Positions 1 to 10,725 of a stretch of 64,000 bases of DNA are shown piece by piece. The stretch is from Maribellus comscasis. Lineage in GTDB: Bacteria; Bacteroidota; Bacteroidia; Bacteroidales; Prolixibacteraceae. The translations under genes were made by a program, and so were the position numbers. Numbering within the stretch: position 1 is the stretch's first letter; each line of letters opens with the position of its first letter. The stretch is taken from assembly GCF_009762775.1 (NCBI RefSeq), contig NZ_CP046401.1:7266001-7330000 (forward strand), in the 5' to 3' direction. A model generated the notes under the pieces. That model saw nothing but the letters and a program-made list of their open reading frames with translations, did no database searches and had not been told where the DNA came from.

Positions 1-494
1 GGTAGTGGCCCAGTTTGGATTTCCTTCTGATTCGAAATTAACAGTCATGAGTGGATCGGCATTTACCTGATTGCAGAAATCAACAAATTCTGATGTGCCA
101 ATCTGATTTGTTTCCATTCCTTCCCACTGAATATTATACATCGGCTTTCGGCTATCTCTGAGACCAACTGCTTCTCGCCAACGGTAATACGATGAAAGTA
201 TACCACCCCAACGAATCATTCCCGGAGCAAGTTCCCGGGTTACATTAACAACATCCTCCCGCCATTTATCATGGCCGTGATCCCATGCTGCCTCCACAGA
301 CCCGTCAGTTACACCGAGCGGTTCCATAAATTGCATATACAACCAGGGTGATAATTCAAATTTTGGAGAAGGATTTATTTTAATCTCTGATGTTTCAAAA
401 GCATCTTTTGCAATTGCCATGTTTATTTTTGACGTCGCAATCACTGAAGCACTTCCAACACCGGTAATTTTGATGAAATTTCTTCGTTTCATAA
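1..494 (-). CDS. GH51-like alpha-L-arabinofuranosidase, N-terminal part only
   Basis: The gene starts at 494 and runs off the left edge of the window, so only about 164 residues are visible. The N-terminus MKRRNFIKITG resembles a twin-arginine (Tat) signal. The mature part carries stretches typical of the clan GH-A arabinofuranosidases of family GH51: a domain-opening LSPWLYMQFMEPLG, then MIRWGGILSSYYRWREAVG, and GMETNQIGTSEFVDFC. Such enzymes release terminal alpha-L-arabinofuranosyl groups from arabinan or arabinoxylan. It lies downstream of six GH2 genes on the same strand and probably belongs to the same utilisation locus. The catalytic acid/base and nucleophile lie outside the window, so the exact family is inferred from the N-terminal third only. 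Confidence 0.72.
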
Positions 495-623
495 ACTATA
501 TTTTATTTGATAAGTTTTACTCTTGCTCAGTGAAATTATGTGCCAAAGCCAACACTCTAAATTATGTTTAAAAGAAAGAGGTCGCCTTTAATTCAAAATG
601 ACAACCTCTTTATATCTTTCAAA

Positions 624-2432
624 TTATTTAAAGAAATTACTAATTTCCTGATTCACTTCCCTTATTCTCTCCTCGTCGAGTTTAATTACTTTTCTGTCAT
701 ATGTCATTAATCCATTTACCTCCGATTCAACATCAGTTGTTTGCGTGTAAACAGCACCTGAATAACAATAAGGAATTAATTTCATGAGCATTTTCGCATA
801 TTTAACATACTCATCAGTAGCCTCTTCTGAATTCTTGTATTGAACATACCCCCAGTTTCTCCCAGTCTCCCAAAGATGATTATCGATTGGAAGTCCTATT
901 CCACCGTATTCGCCCAAAACGTTGGCACGTTTCGAAGTGTAAAGTCCCATTACCGGTTCAGGGTAGTTATGCATGTCAATTATATCACCAACATCATAAT
1001 GGTTTCCTCCGCTCGCAGGATTTACCAATCTTGAAGGATCATAATTCTTAGTCCATTCTGTAATTTCTTCAGTTTTAAATTGCCCCCAGCGCTCGTTAAA
1101 AGGTACCCAAACTACAACACTCGGATTGGAATAACACAAATCCATTATTTCTTTCCACTCATGTCTGTAATTTTCTTCTGACCTGGCGCTTCGTTCCAGT
1201 TCCTTACCATCAAAAAAATTTCGTGTTTGCCATTCAGGATGATCATCACCGTTGGGCATATCTTGCCAAACCAAAATTCCTTCACGGTCGCAATGGTAGT
1301 ACCAGCGGGCAGGTTCAACTTTTACGTGTTTACGGATCATATTAAATCCAAAATCTTTGGTTTTTTGAATATCGTATAACAAAGCTTCATCGGTAGGTGC
1401 AGTATACAATCCATCGGGCCACCACCCCTGGTCAAGCGGTCCAAACTGGAAATAATCTTTATTGTTTAACTGAAGACGCACTATGCCACTTTCATCACGT
1501 TTTGTGGAAATTTTACGCATCCCAAGGTAACTTTCCACTTTTTCTATCACTTTCCCGTCCCGTAAGATGGAAACCTCCATGTCGTATAAAAAAGGAGATT
1601 CAGGACTCCAAAGTTTGGCTTCCGGCACATCTACAAGTACTTCCTGTTTCGCTACTGCTTTTCCAGTGCTTAAAACATTTCCATCTTCAATAACTTTGAC
1701 CTCAACAATATCAGTATCAATTAGTCCTTTCGCAGACGCTAGGACAGATACATTTTCGCCATCGACATTCGGAACTGTTTTTAACTGTGTAATAAAAGTT
1801 TTTCCAACCGGTTCAATCCATACCGTTTGCCAGATTCCTGTAACCGGGGTGTACCAAATTCCGCGTGGCCTGTTCGTTTGTTTGCCCACGGGTTGGTAGC
1901 CGCGGTCTGTTGGATCCCAAACTTTTACTGTCAGTTTTTGTTCTCCCTTTTCAAGGAAAGGTGTAATATCAAAACAAAATGGAGCATAACCACCTTCATG
2001 TGTTCCAACCTTAATATCGTTCACCCACACATCCGCCAACCAATCGACGGCACCAAAGTTTAATACAATGTTTTTATTTTTCCATTCAGATGGAACCGTG
2101 AAAGTACGTTGGTACCAAAGCTCCTCATTTTCGCCCACTCTTTTCTGAACACCAGACAAACTGGATTCAATTGCAAATGGAACTAAAATTTCTCCTTCAA
2201 AAGCTTGGGGTAAACTTCCGCCCCTTTTTACCAAGGCATAGCTCCAAGGTCCGTTCAGGTTTTGCCATTGGTCGCGCACCAATTGCGGCCTTGGATATTC
2301 GGACAAAGGATTTTCAGGATCCACTTCTTCAGCCCACTGAGTTTTGATTTTTTCTCCTGCTGGCTGCCAGTTTTGAGCATTCCCTTCGAAAAGGAAAATT
2401 CCGATAATAAAAAGTAAAATGATTTTTTTCAT
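624..2432 (-). CDS. GH2 glycoside hydrolase (group A, copy 1)
   Basis: This is a secreted family 2 glycoside hydrolase of 602 aa with a signal peptide ending near residue 19. The order is a sugar-binding jelly-roll domain (about 45-210, with WQNLNGPWSYAL and GIWQTVWIEPV), an immunoglobulin-like domain (about 210-310) and a TIM barrel (about 320-590). The predicted acid/base is E447 in WVPFNERWGQ and the predicted nucleophile is E508 in VLGEYGG. GH2 enzymes are retaining exo-beta-glycosidases (galactosidase, mannosidase, glucuronidase and others); the substrate cannot be read from the sequence. It groups with the next two genes by the N-terminal signature EYPRPQL after a W-A-E/Q-E/Q-V segment. 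It is the last of the six GH2 genes before the arabinofuranosidase-like gene. Confidence 0.88.
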   Translation of the reverse strand: MKKIILLFIIGIFLFEGNAQNWQPAGEKIKTQWAEEVDPENPLSEYPRPQLVRDQWQNLNGPWSYALVKRGGSLPQAFEGEILVPFAIESSLSGVQKRVGENEELWYQRTFTVPSEWKNKNIVLNFGAVDWLADVWVNDIKVGTHEGGYAPFCFDITPFLEKGEQKLTVKVWDPTDRGYQPVGKQTNRPRGIWYTPVTGIWQTVWIEPVGKTFITQLKTVPNVDGENVSVLASAKGLIDTDIVEVKVIEDGNVLSTGKAVAKQEVLVDVPEAKLWSPESPFLYDMEVSILRDGKVIEKVESYLGMRKISTKRDESGIVRLQLNNKDYFQFGPLDQGWWPDGLYTAPTDEALLYDIQKTKDFGFNMIRKHVKVEPARWYYHCDREGILVWQDMPNGDDHPEWQTRNFFDGKELERSARSEENYRHEWKEIMDLCYSNPSVVVWVPFNERWGQFKTEEITEWTKNYDPSRLVNPASGGNHYDVGDIIDMHNYPEPVMGLYTSKRANVLGEYGGIGLPIDNHLWETGRNWGYVQYKNSEEATDEYVKYAKMLMKLIPYCYSGAVYTQTTDVESEVNGLMTYDRKVIKLDEERIREVNQEISNFFK

Positions 2433-2529
2433 AATTATTTGTATTTAATTTTCAAAACTTATTCCCCTTAATCTTATTTTTAAAACACTTAGTGGTTATG
2501 ACCTCACTGGTCTATAAAAATATTGTCGT

Positions 2530-4932
2530 CTAAAACTCAGTTATAGAAACATCAACCAAAATCTTTTCATCACCTTGAATTACATTTCCCGAATAAAAAT
2601 TTAAGCCAGGTATAAACTGAACTATCAATTCATTAGTTCCTTTATTCAATGCAGCAATTGCCTCGGAGGGAAGAATAACTTCCGCCATTCTTTGTTCCTG
2701 ATTTATCTGGCGTGTTGTTTCATCAGCAAAAAATTTTCCATTAATATAAATTCTGGAATGTATCATCGTCATACGCGGACCTCCGGATCTTATATAATAA
2801 ATTCTCACGCTGCAATTTTCAGGTATTTCCTCAAATTCTACTGAGTTCTTTATTATTAGCTGATTCTTTCCATCCCAAACCATACCTGGTTCCGGATAAT
2901 CAGTATTACCAAAAGGACCATTGGCCTGCTTCCAACTCAAATTTTCAAAATCAGGAATATTATCCTGAAGTATTGTAATATCCAATAACTCCTCATCCTT
3001 TTTGTTTTTCCAGGGTATAGCTATCTCAGATGCCTCCCATGTCTGAGGTTCTTCTGTTGAAGCTGGCAGCAATATTTTTTGCTTTGGCGGTTTAGTATAT
3101 AACCGATTATGTCTCTTACCCAATTTGTCAGGAGCAACTTTGCTGACCTTTCGATCAAATGTTAACCACCCATTTTCTTCAAGTTTCATATCAGTCATTT
3201 GTGTATATACTGCTCCTCTTAATCCACTATTCTGTAATAAATGAAGTTGATCAATGAACTTTGAGTACTGCTTTTCAAAATTTTCCCCATAAGTGAATGT
3301 AGGACGAAATATATCATGTTTGAAATTGTCATCCCTAGGGATTTGAGGACTTCCTCCACCTGCTATTAAGTTTGATGGTACACCGGTTTTATTTGACCTG
3401 CCTGTCCAGTTGTGTGGAGGAACTGCAGAGGCAAAACCACCAACTTCTCCTAAAACAACGGCTCTGTTGTGCGTTCCGGGAACTGGTATTGCCGGACGGT
3501 AGGTATAATCGTGAATATCTTTTATATCTCCTATTTCGGGAAAATCTACCCATCCACTGGCTATATTTATCAGACGAGTATTATCAAATTTCTCAACACG
3601 TTCAAAAATTTTCTCGCTATCGTGTTGTCCCCATGCTTCGTTAAATATTATCCACATAGCAATGGAAGGATGGTTATACAATTTTTCAACCATTTGTTTT
3701 TGCTCATTAAACCAAAACTCAGAATCTTCGAGTTCAGGATTATTATTTCGACCTTGTGCTGAAACAAAATCCTGCCAGACGAGCAAACCAAGTCTGTCGC
3801 AATGGTAATAAAAGCGACTCGGATTGTATTTAATATGTAATCTTACCATATTACAGCCAATGCGTTTTAAATATTCCGATTCCCAAATCATTGCTTCATC
3901 GCTGGGAAGAGTTAAACCGCCACCTGGCCAATAATTTTGATCCAAAGGTCCCATTTGAAATATTGGTTTACCATTGAGGAGAATATCTTTCACGGATGAG
4001 TCATCAGAAATAGATAAAGTTCTTAAACCAAAATAACTGTCTACTTCATCGATTATTTTATTGTCTTCTAGTAAAGAGATTTTTAGATTATAAAGAAAAG
4101 ACGATTCAGGGCTCCAGAGTTTTGGTGACGGAATTTTTAGTTTTACTTTTTTATTTGCATCCGAAATAATTGAAGATATTAAAGAACTTCCATCAAAGAC
4201 TTCATATTTCACCTCAATGCCGTTTGGATTTCCACGATATGATGCTTGAAAAGAAACATCTTCTAAACTTGTGTTTATTTTTACCGAAGCAATAGACACA
4301 TCCGTTGAAACAGGCTCAATCCAAACGGTTTGCCAAATACCTGAACACCTTTCATAATCTCTGACAGCTCCTGTTTGTTTTCCTAATGATTTAAATATGC
4401 TTGCCTGAGGATCATGAACCTTTACTAATAGGTCATATTCTCCAACTCCTTCAACAAAATCAGAAATATCAAATTCAAATGAATCATATCCCCCGCGATG
4501 CTTTCCTACCAGCTTGCCGTTTAGCCAAACAGTTGTCTCAAAATCTGAAGCTTCAAAATGCAACAATATTGCATTTTCTTTCCACTTCTTTGGCAGTTTA
4601 AACGACCGATAATACCATATAACCTCTTCCTCAGAAATAATGCGGCCAACACCGGAGAGTTGAGTTTCAATAGAGAAAGGCACCAATATTTTTCCTTCCC
4701 ATTTTTCCGGTTTTTCCTCCTGTGATTTTGGTGTGATTGCATAATTCCATAAACCATTCAAATTCTTCCATTCTTCCCTCTCCAGTTGTGGTCGAGGATA
4801 TTCCTGCCATGCGTTTTCCGGTTTTACCTGTTCTGCCCATTCCGTCAGAATGTTCTCTTTTATTGGAACATATTCCTGGGGTTTGTGGCACATCGTAAAA
4901 AAAATTAAAAGAATTATCAACAAGTATTTCAT
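2530..4932 (-). CDS. GH2 glycoside hydrolase with extra C-terminal domain (group A, copy 2)
   Basis: This 800-aa GH2 protein has a likely lipoprotein signal with Cys15 (MKYLLIILLIFFTMC), so it is probably membrane anchored, unlike its neighbours. The usual sugar-binding, Ig-like and TIM-barrel domains occupy about residues 25-620. The acid/base is predicted at E432 (WIIFNEAWGQ) and the nucleophile at E496 (VVLGEVGGF). About 180 extra residues follow the barrel and look like a beta-sandwich accessory module (for example INGKFFADETTRQINQEQR), perhaps carbohydrate binding. No other member of the cluster has this extension. Substrate is unknown; localisation and the extra module suggest action on larger glycan before or during import. 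Confidence 0.87.
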   Translation of the reverse strand: MKYLLIILLIFFTMCHKPQEYVPIKENILTEWAEQVKPENAWQEYPRPQLEREEWKNLNGLWNYAITPKSQEEKPEKWEGKILVPFSIETQLSGVGRIISEEEVIWYYRSFKLPKKWKENAILLHFEASDFETTVWLNGKLVGKHRGGYDSFEFDISDFVEGVGEYDLLVKVHDPQASIFKSLGKQTGAVRDYERCSGIWQTVWIEPVSTDVSIASVKINTSLEDVSFQASYRGNPNGIEVKYEVFDGSSLISSIISDANKKVKLKIPSPKLWSPESSFLYNLKISLLEDNKIIDEVDSYFGLRTLSISDDSSVKDILLNGKPIFQMGPLDQNYWPGGGLTLPSDEAMIWESEYLKRIGCNMVRLHIKYNPSRFYYHCDRLGLLVWQDFVSAQGRNNNPELEDSEFWFNEQKQMVEKLYNHPSIAMWIIFNEAWGQHDSEKIFERVEKFDNTRLINIASGWVDFPEIGDIKDIHDYTYRPAIPVPGTHNRAVVLGEVGGFASAVPPHNWTGRSNKTGVPSNLIAGGGSPQIPRDDNFKHDIFRPTFTYGENFEKQYSKFIDQLHLLQNSGLRGAVYTQMTDMKLEENGWLTFDRKVSKVAPDKLGKRHNRLYTKPPKQKILLPASTEEPQTWEASEIAIPWKNKKDEELLDITILQDNIPDFENLSWKQANGPFGNTDYPEPGMVWDGKNQLIIKNSVEFEEIPENCSVRIYYIRSGGPRMTMIHSRIYINGKFFADETTRQINQEQRMAEVILPSEAIAALNKGTNELIVQFIPGLNFYSGNVIQGDEKILVDVSITEF

Positions 4933-4999
4933 TGAATTAAGTGCAACTATTTTGTCAGAATATCAATAACAAAAAATCACAAGAACTTAATGAATGAAG

Positions 5000-6862
5000 T
5001 TACCTACCTCTTCCATTTTCATTTGGTTCATATAGCACAGAATGCATTTCCGTTAATGTTTCAACTGGAATCTTTACAACTTTACGATCATAGGTCATTA
5101 AGCCATTCACCTCTCCTTCCACATCCGTCGTTTGCGTGTAAACAGCTGCCGATAATCCTTTGCTTTGTTTCATTTCCACAAGCTGCTCAAACTTATGTTT
5201 GTAGGCATCTAAAAGTTCTTTTTCTGATTGATAATTTTGATAGCCCCAATTTCGCATTTCTGGGTTCCACAAATGTCCTTCAACTGGATATCCAATTCCA
5301 CCCATTTCTCCTAAAACAGAAGCTTTTTCTCTGCTTGTTGGTGGTACTCTAATGTCCTCGCCATAAGAATGAAGATCGAAAATATCACCACAAGGACGAA
5401 TACCCCAACCACTAGCTGCATTTACAAGTCTTGTAGGATCAAGATTCTCAATACCATTAACAATTCGACAGGTTGAATATTGTCCCCAGCCTTCGTTAAA
5501 TGGGATCCACATTACAATGCTTGGTACGTTGTAATGAAGGTCAATCATTCTTCTGAGTTCCCACTCAAACTGAGCTGCAGCTTCAGATCTCCTATTTATA
5601 TCTTCTTCAGAGAATCTTATACTCTGCACAGAAACAGGTCTCCCGTCCTCCCTCGGTATAACTACCATTCCCGAGGGCATATCCTGCCAAACCATTATGC
5701 CCAATTTATCGCAATGGTAGAACCAACGATCATTCTCCACTTTAATATGTTTTCGTATCATATTAAATCCCATCTTTTTGGTCATCTCTATATCATATTT
5801 CATAGCTTCATCAGAAGGTGGAGTATGCAGTCCGTCTGGCCACCATCCTTGATCCAATGTACCATAGTGAAAAAGCGGTTCATCATTTAAACACAGAACC
5901 TGATTTAGTAACTGCATTTGAAGACTGATCTTCCTCATTCCAAAATAACTGTTGACTTCATCCAACTCCTTCCCATCCGGATTGTAAAGTTTTAATTTAA
6001 GCTCATATAAAAAAGGACTATCAGGTGACCAAAGTTTCGGATTATTGATTGGTATGTCTACCTTTTTGTCAGCTTCTACTTCTGCTTCTGCTACTGTCTG
6101 ATTTTCATCAAATACAGTTACTTTGACTTTATATCCCTTTGGTAAAGGTTCATAGAGCATGGGTAGAACCGTAACCAGGTTATTATCAATATCAGGAGTA
6201 ATTTTTACCTCTGTGAGCGATGCTTCCTTGTTTACTGGTTCCAGCCACACAGTTTGCCAAATTCCGCTAACCGGCGTATACCAGATTCCCCCCTGTGATA
6301 ATCTTTGTTTACCACGTGCCTGGGATCCTGAACTTATGGGATCATCAACAGCAACGACAATCTCTTCTTTTCCATCCCCCTTTAAAAAATCGGTAATGTC
6401 AAAGGTAAATCTGTCATATGCTCCTTTATGAGCTCCTACATAAGCTCCATTTATCCAGACAGATGAAGACCAATCTACAGCATCAAAATTCAACAATATA
6501 CGTGATGTTTGCCAATCACCAGGTAATTCAAATTCCTTTTTGTACCAGAGTCTTTCATCGGGCGTCATACTTTTACCAACACCTGAAAGGGCTGACTCAA
6601 TACAAAAAGGTACTAGGATATCACCCTGATATCTTTTAGGTTGGCTTTCATTCTTTTCAAGCAAAGCATATTCCCATAAACCATTGAGATTAATCCAGTT
6701 TTCTCTTGTTAATTGCGGACGAGGATACTCCTGCCATACATTTTCCGGTGTAACTTCTTGGGCCCATTTAGTCAAAATTCTATCTCCTACTGGCTTATAG
6801 TTCTGGGCCCATCCGTTCAAAACAATCAGAACTATCAATAATGCAGTTATTCTTGTTTTCAT
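5000..6862 (-). CDS. GH2 glycoside hydrolase (group A, copy 3)
   Basis: This 620-aa secreted GH2 enzyme has a signal peptide ending near residue 19. Its closest relative by eye is copy 1 (shared PVG(D/E)(R/K)I, EYPRPQL, GTLDQGWWPDGL, RKHIKVE and DMP segments). The predicted acid/base is E457 in WIPFNEGWGQ and the predicted nucleophile is E519 in VLGEMGGIG. The region before the acid/base carries an insertion of roughly 20 residues compared with copy 1. It sits 67 bases downstream of the group A copy 2 coding region in genome order, and all members read the same way, consistent with one transcript. The glycosidic specificity is not deducible. Confidence 0.88.
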   Translation of the reverse strand: MKTRITALLIVLIVLNGWAQNYKPVGDRILTKWAQEVTPENVWQEYPRPQLTRENWINLNGLWEYALLEKNESQPKRYQGDILVPFCIESALSGVGKSMTPDERLWYKKEFELPGDWQTSRILLNFDAVDWSSSVWINGAYVGAHKGAYDRFTFDITDFLKGDGKEEIVVAVDDPISSGSQARGKQRLSQGGIWYTPVSGIWQTVWLEPVNKEASLTEVKITPDIDNNLVTVLPMLYEPLPKGYKVKVTVFDENQTVAEAEVEADKKVDIPINNPKLWSPDSPFLYELKLKLYNPDGKELDEVNSYFGMRKISLQMQLLNQVLCLNDEPLFHYGTLDQGWWPDGLHTPPSDEAMKYDIEMTKKMGFNMIRKHIKVENDRWFYHCDKLGIMVWQDMPSGMVVIPREDGRPVSVQSIRFSEEDINRRSEAAAQFEWELRRMIDLHYNVPSIVMWIPFNEGWGQYSTCRIVNGIENLDPTRLVNAASGWGIRPCGDIFDLHSYGEDIRVPPTSREKASVLGEMGGIGYPVEGHLWNPEMRNWGYQNYQSEKELLDAYKHKFEQLVEMKQSKGLSAAVYTQTTDVEGEVNGLMTYDRKVVKIPVETLTEMHSVLYEPNENGRGR

Positions 6863-6918
6863 AATATGACATCTATTAAATTTCTATTTTTTAATTAATC
6901 TAGAATTTACTGCAAGTA

Positions 6919-8790
6919 TCACTTCTCGATAGCTGCAGGAGCTCCAAAGATTTCCTTCAATTTTTCGGTATTAAATTTCTCTTTTCGATCAAATGTATAA
7001 ACACCATTAACTTCTTGCATTACATCTGTTAATTGCGTATATGTAAATCCTGCAATATTTGGATTATTCAGTAATACTTGAGTTAGTTCATCTACAAGGT
7101 CTTCTACCTGTTCACCTGTCTTTCCGTATCCCCATTCGCTTCTGCCGTTTCCCTTTTCAGATTCACCTGCATATTCCGGTAACCAAAAAGTGCCGCCATA
7201 CTCATCAACTATATATGGTTGACCTTTATACGGAATAGACAATTCCGGAGCCTGGCCGGGGTATCCAATGAATGCTTTTTCCGGGTGTTCAGGATCTAGT
7301 TCTTTGTAGCGGTCATAAAAAGTTTGCAAATTCTGATCGTAATCATGTATTGTGAATAGGTCTGTTTTGATGTGGGTATAACCACTGGCATCATTTACGG
7401 GTCTTGTTGGGTCAAGATTTTTGGTCTGGTCATATAAACTTGAAAGCCAACGGGCATGAACCTCCGGATTCCGTCGGGCACGTCCTGCAGTTTCGTTGGT
7501 AGGTGTCCATGCGATAATGGAAGGATGATTCATATCACGAAGAATCTCTTCCCTCCATTCATTTTGAATATTTAAAAAAGCTTGCGGTATATTAAAACTA
7601 GTGCCCCAATCCGGCAATTCACCCCAAGTAAGGTACCCCAACTGATCAGCCCAATAATGGAATCGTTCCTCAAAAACTTTTTCATGAAGCCGCGCACCAT
7701 TGAATCCTGCAGCCATCGAAAGTTCAATATCTTTCTTCAATGCTTCATCAGTTGGTGCTGTTAAAATACCATCGGGATAATAACCTTGATCAAGTACAAG
7801 CCTTTGGAATATTGGTTTATTATTTAAATATACTTTATTTCCTTCAATATGAATTTTTCTTAACCCGGCAAAACTGGATACTACATCCTCGATTCCATCA
7901 CTTTTCAAACTAAACTGTATGGTGTATAGATATGGATTCTCCGGGCTCCAGGGTTGTGGATTATCCAGTTTTATTTCAAAAGGAACACCGTCAGTCACAT
8001 TTGTGGTTGCAGATTTTACCAAACTTCCCTGAGGATTGGTTATAGTTGTTGTCAGTTCCATATCATTTGAAAACCCTGAAATTTCTGGTGTCAGGATAAA
8101 TAAACCGTTATCGAGATCAGGAATAATTCTTACTCGTTTGAGGTGTTTTTCAGGTCGGGCTTCCAGCCATACGGTCTGCCAAATTCCTGTTGTGCGGGTA
8201 TATTTGCAACAACCGCTATTATAATATGTCTGACTCTGCTTTCCGGCAGGTTGCTCAAGATTACGCACATCATCTTCGGCCAAAACCACCAAATCATTTA
8301 TTCCCTCCTGGAGCAATTCTGTAATATCAAACTCAAATGAGACATTACCTCCATAATGCCTTCCTGCCTGTTCTCCATTTACCCAGACACGACAGTCAAA
8401 ATCAACGGCACCAAAATGAATAAAAATTTTTCCGTCCTGCCACGTAGGAGGAATTTCGAGGGTACGGTGATACCATACCGCTGGCATAAAATCTTTGTAT
8501 TCAATACCTGAAAGCGAGCTTTCAGGACAAAAAGGAACATTAATTTTCATATCAAATTCGGATGGATCGGAAAACCACCCTCTTTCAATACCAGATTTTC
8601 CAAAATCAAATGCAAAATTCCATTGTCCGTTAAGATTTATCCAGGTATCACGCATAAACTGGGGCCTGGGATGTTCAGGACGGGGAATATTGTTCTGAGC
8701 TTCGGTACTTATTATAATCGGAAAAATAATTAAGAACAGTAGAAAATGTTTAACAAGGGGTAAAAAGCTTAAAGTTTGGTTTGATTTCAT
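6919..8790 (-). CDS. GH2 glycoside hydrolase (group B, copy 1)
   Basis: This 623-aa secreted GH2 enzyme belongs to the second sequence group, recognised by the mature N-terminus NNIPRPEHPRPQFMRD and the shared VPFCPESSLSGI segment. The sugar-binding domain spans about 35-210, followed by an Ig-like domain and a TIM barrel. The predicted acid/base is E433 in WTPTNETAG and the predicted nucleophile is E530 in IVDEYGGTFW. The barrel end carries YTQLTDVMQEVNG, a segment also present in group A. A C-terminal APAAIE motif is common to all group B members here. Gene spacing to the next GH2 is only 11 bases, supporting co-transcription. Confidence 0.88.
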   Translation of the reverse strand: MKSNQTLSFLPLVKHFLLFLIIFPIIISTEAQNNIPRPEHPRPQFMRDTWINLNGQWNFAFDFGKSGIERGWFSDPSEFDMKINVPFCPESSLSGIEYKDFMPAVWYHRTLEIPPTWQDGKIFIHFGAVDFDCRVWVNGEQAGRHYGGNVSFEFDITELLQEGINDLVVLAEDDVRNLEQPAGKQSQTYYNSGCCKYTRTTGIWQTVWLEARPEKHLKRVRIIPDLDNGLFILTPEISGFSNDMELTTTITNPQGSLVKSATTNVTDGVPFEIKLDNPQPWSPENPYLYTIQFSLKSDGIEDVVSSFAGLRKIHIEGNKVYLNNKPIFQRLVLDQGYYPDGILTAPTDEALKKDIELSMAAGFNGARLHEKVFEERFHYWADQLGYLTWGELPDWGTSFNIPQAFLNIQNEWREEILRDMNHPSIIAWTPTNETAGRARRNPEVHARWLSSLYDQTKNLDPTRPVNDASGYTHIKTDLFTIHDYDQNLQTFYDRYKELDPEHPEKAFIGYPGQAPELSIPYKGQPYIVDEYGGTFWLPEYAGESEKGNGRSEWGYGKTGEQVEDLVDELTQVLLNNPNIAGFTYTQLTDVMQEVNGVYTFDRKEKFNTEKLKEIFGAPAAIEK

Positions 8791-8801
8791 AATTCAATTT
8801 T

Positions 8802-10700
8802 TTAATTTGATTTCATTATTGCGGCAGGTGCCATAAAAATTTCTTTCATGCGATTACCATCGAATTTTAGTTTTCTGTCGTATGTATAGACTCCATTCAC
8901 TTCTCCTTCAACGTCGGTCAATTGGCAAAAACAAAAACCTGAAATATAAGGGTGACTAAGAATAACCTGGGTTTGTTGTTCAATGGCATCTTCAATGGTT
9001 TCTACAGTAGGCTTAATAGGAGTTTTCACCCATCTGTTTGCTTTTAGTTTGTTATCGATTTCGGTTCGGATGCCTTTCCCATACCCCCATTTTTCAGGGT
9101 CTTCGGGGATAGTTTCTTCCACATCCCAGAAGGTTCCGCTATATTCTGCCACCCAAAATGGTTGTCCCTCATAGTCAACGGCAAGGCCAGCACCTGCTGT
9201 ATAATCCTGGTTCCAATTGCTATCAGGTGTAAGTTTGGCGTAGTTTTTTTTCAGTAATTCAGCGTCCTGATGATAGTTGTGATCAGAATAAATATCAGTG
9301 CATACCTGGACAAAACCACTCACGCTGTGAACTGGCCTTGTTTGATCAAGTGCGTGCGTTAAATCCACAATGTTAACGATAGCACGTCGATGAATTTCCA
9401 TATCTTTTTTGGCTCCTGCAATAGTTTCATTAAAAGGTGTCCAGGCAATAATGGAAGGATGGTTATAATCCCGTAATACTATTTCACGCCATTCCCGTTC
9501 GTGATTGAAAATACATTGGGCATTTTCCCACTGCATTCCAAAATCGTAGAACTCTCCCATTGTAAGGTATCCTAATTTGTCAGCCCAGTAATGGAATCTT
9601 TCTTCAAATATTTTTTGGTGTAACCTTGCTCCATTGAATCCCACTGCCATGGAGCGTTCTATGTCGGCTTTTAATTCTTTATCATCAGGTGCAGTCCAAA
9701 GACCATCCGGATAAAATCCCTGATCCAATACAAACCGCAAATATAGAGGCTTATTATTCAGAAATAATCTGTTTCCTTCTATATGTATTTTTCGAAGACC
9801 GGCGTAACTTTTTACCTGATCAATTACCTCATTATTTTCTATTAATTCAAATTTAAAATTGTATAAGTATGGATTGTCAGGAGACCATAATTTTGCATTC
9901 TGGACATCTACAATAACAGGGATACCATGTATCAATTCTGAAGATACAGCGCTAATCACAACGTTGTCCTCATTTAAAAGTGTTGTTTGAAAGATTACTC
10001 CTTTTTCGGTTTTATCAAAAACAGGTTCAAGTATAAATCGACTGTTGTCTACATCTGGTTTTATTTTTACAGATTGAATATAGTTGTTTGATCTGGCTTC
10101 CAACCATACAGTTTGCCAAATCCCCGTAGTTCTCATATAATGGGTACTCCATACATTTGGGTCATACAGGTAGGGAGTTTGTTTTCCCAAAGGTTGCATA
10201 CCGGATTTTACATCATCAAATGCACAAACAATAATACTATTTGCACCTTTTTTTAGATATGGTGTTATCTCAAATTCAAATGAAACTCCTCCGCCGTAAT
10301 GTCTTCCAGCCAATTCTCCGTTGATCCAGGCCCTGCAATCATAATCCACTGCACCGAAATGCAGAAAGATTCTTTTATTTGTCCAATCATCAGGGATAGT
10401 AACTTCCCGGTGATACCAGATGCCCGGGATTAATTTATCGGTTAATTCCACTCCCGATAATTTACTTTCAGGACAAAAGGGTACTATAATCGTTTGATTA
10501 AAATCAACAGGATTCTTATGCCATCCTTTCTCCAGTCCTGATTGATCAAAGTCAAAAGTAAAATTCCACGGTCCATTCAAATTTATCCAATTATCACGCA
10601 TAAACTGCGGCCTTGGGTGTTCAGGTCTCGGAATTGCTGTGAGATTTTTCGCACTGAAAGCGAAACCAAAAAAAATCATTAAAAAAACTATATTCTTCAT
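8802..10700 (-). CDS. GH2 glycoside hydrolase (group B, copy 2)
   Basis: This 632-aa secreted GH2 enzyme carries the group B N-terminal signature IPRPEHPRPQFMRD. The predicted acid/base is E425 in WTPFNETIAGA. The predicted nucleophile is E519 in WVAEYSGTFW, where the usual EYGG is EYSG. An insertion of about 20 residues (around KANRWVKTPIKPTVE) precedes the last barrel strands compared with its siblings. The substitution beside the nucleophile and the insertion suggest a shifted substrate specificity relative to the two flanking copies. That is inference, not shown. Confidence 0.88.
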   Translation of the reverse strand: MKNIVFLMIFFGFAFSAKNLTAIPRPEHPRPQFMRDNWINLNGPWNFTFDFDQSGLEKGWHKNPVDFNQTIIVPFCPESKLSGVELTDKLIPGIWYHREVTIPDDWTNKRIFLHFGAVDYDCRAWINGELAGRHYGGGVSFEFEITPYLKKGANSIIVCAFDDVKSGMQPLGKQTPYLYDPNVWSTHYMRTTGIWQTVWLEARSNNYIQSVKIKPDVDNSRFILEPVFDKTEKGVIFQTTLLNEDNVVISAVSSELIHGIPVIVDVQNAKLWSPDNPYLYNFKFELIENNEVIDQVKSYAGLRKIHIEGNRLFLNNKPLYLRFVLDQGFYPDGLWTAPDDKELKADIERSMAVGFNGARLHQKIFEERFHYWADKLGYLTMGEFYDFGMQWENAQCIFNHEREWREIVLRDYNHPSIIAWTPFNETIAGAKKDMEIHRRAIVNIVDLTHALDQTRPVHSVSGFVQVCTDIYSDHNYHQDAELLKKNYAKLTPDSNWNQDYTAGAGLAVDYEGQPFWVAEYSGTFWDVEETIPEDPEKWGYGKGIRTEIDNKLKANRWVKTPIKPTVETIEDAIEQQTQVILSHPYISGFCFCQLTDVEGEVNGVYTYDRKLKFDGNRMKEIFMAPAAIMKSN

Positions 10701-10725
10701 AAAAAGGTCTAATTAAATTTTGAAC

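Noticed and set aside
4990..5352. Plus-strand open frame of 120 codons over the GH2 region
   Set aside because: It is the reverse reading of a clearly coding GH2 gene, has low-complexity composition and matches no family. The same applies to the many other plus-strand frames under 1-20 kb and 29-61 kb.
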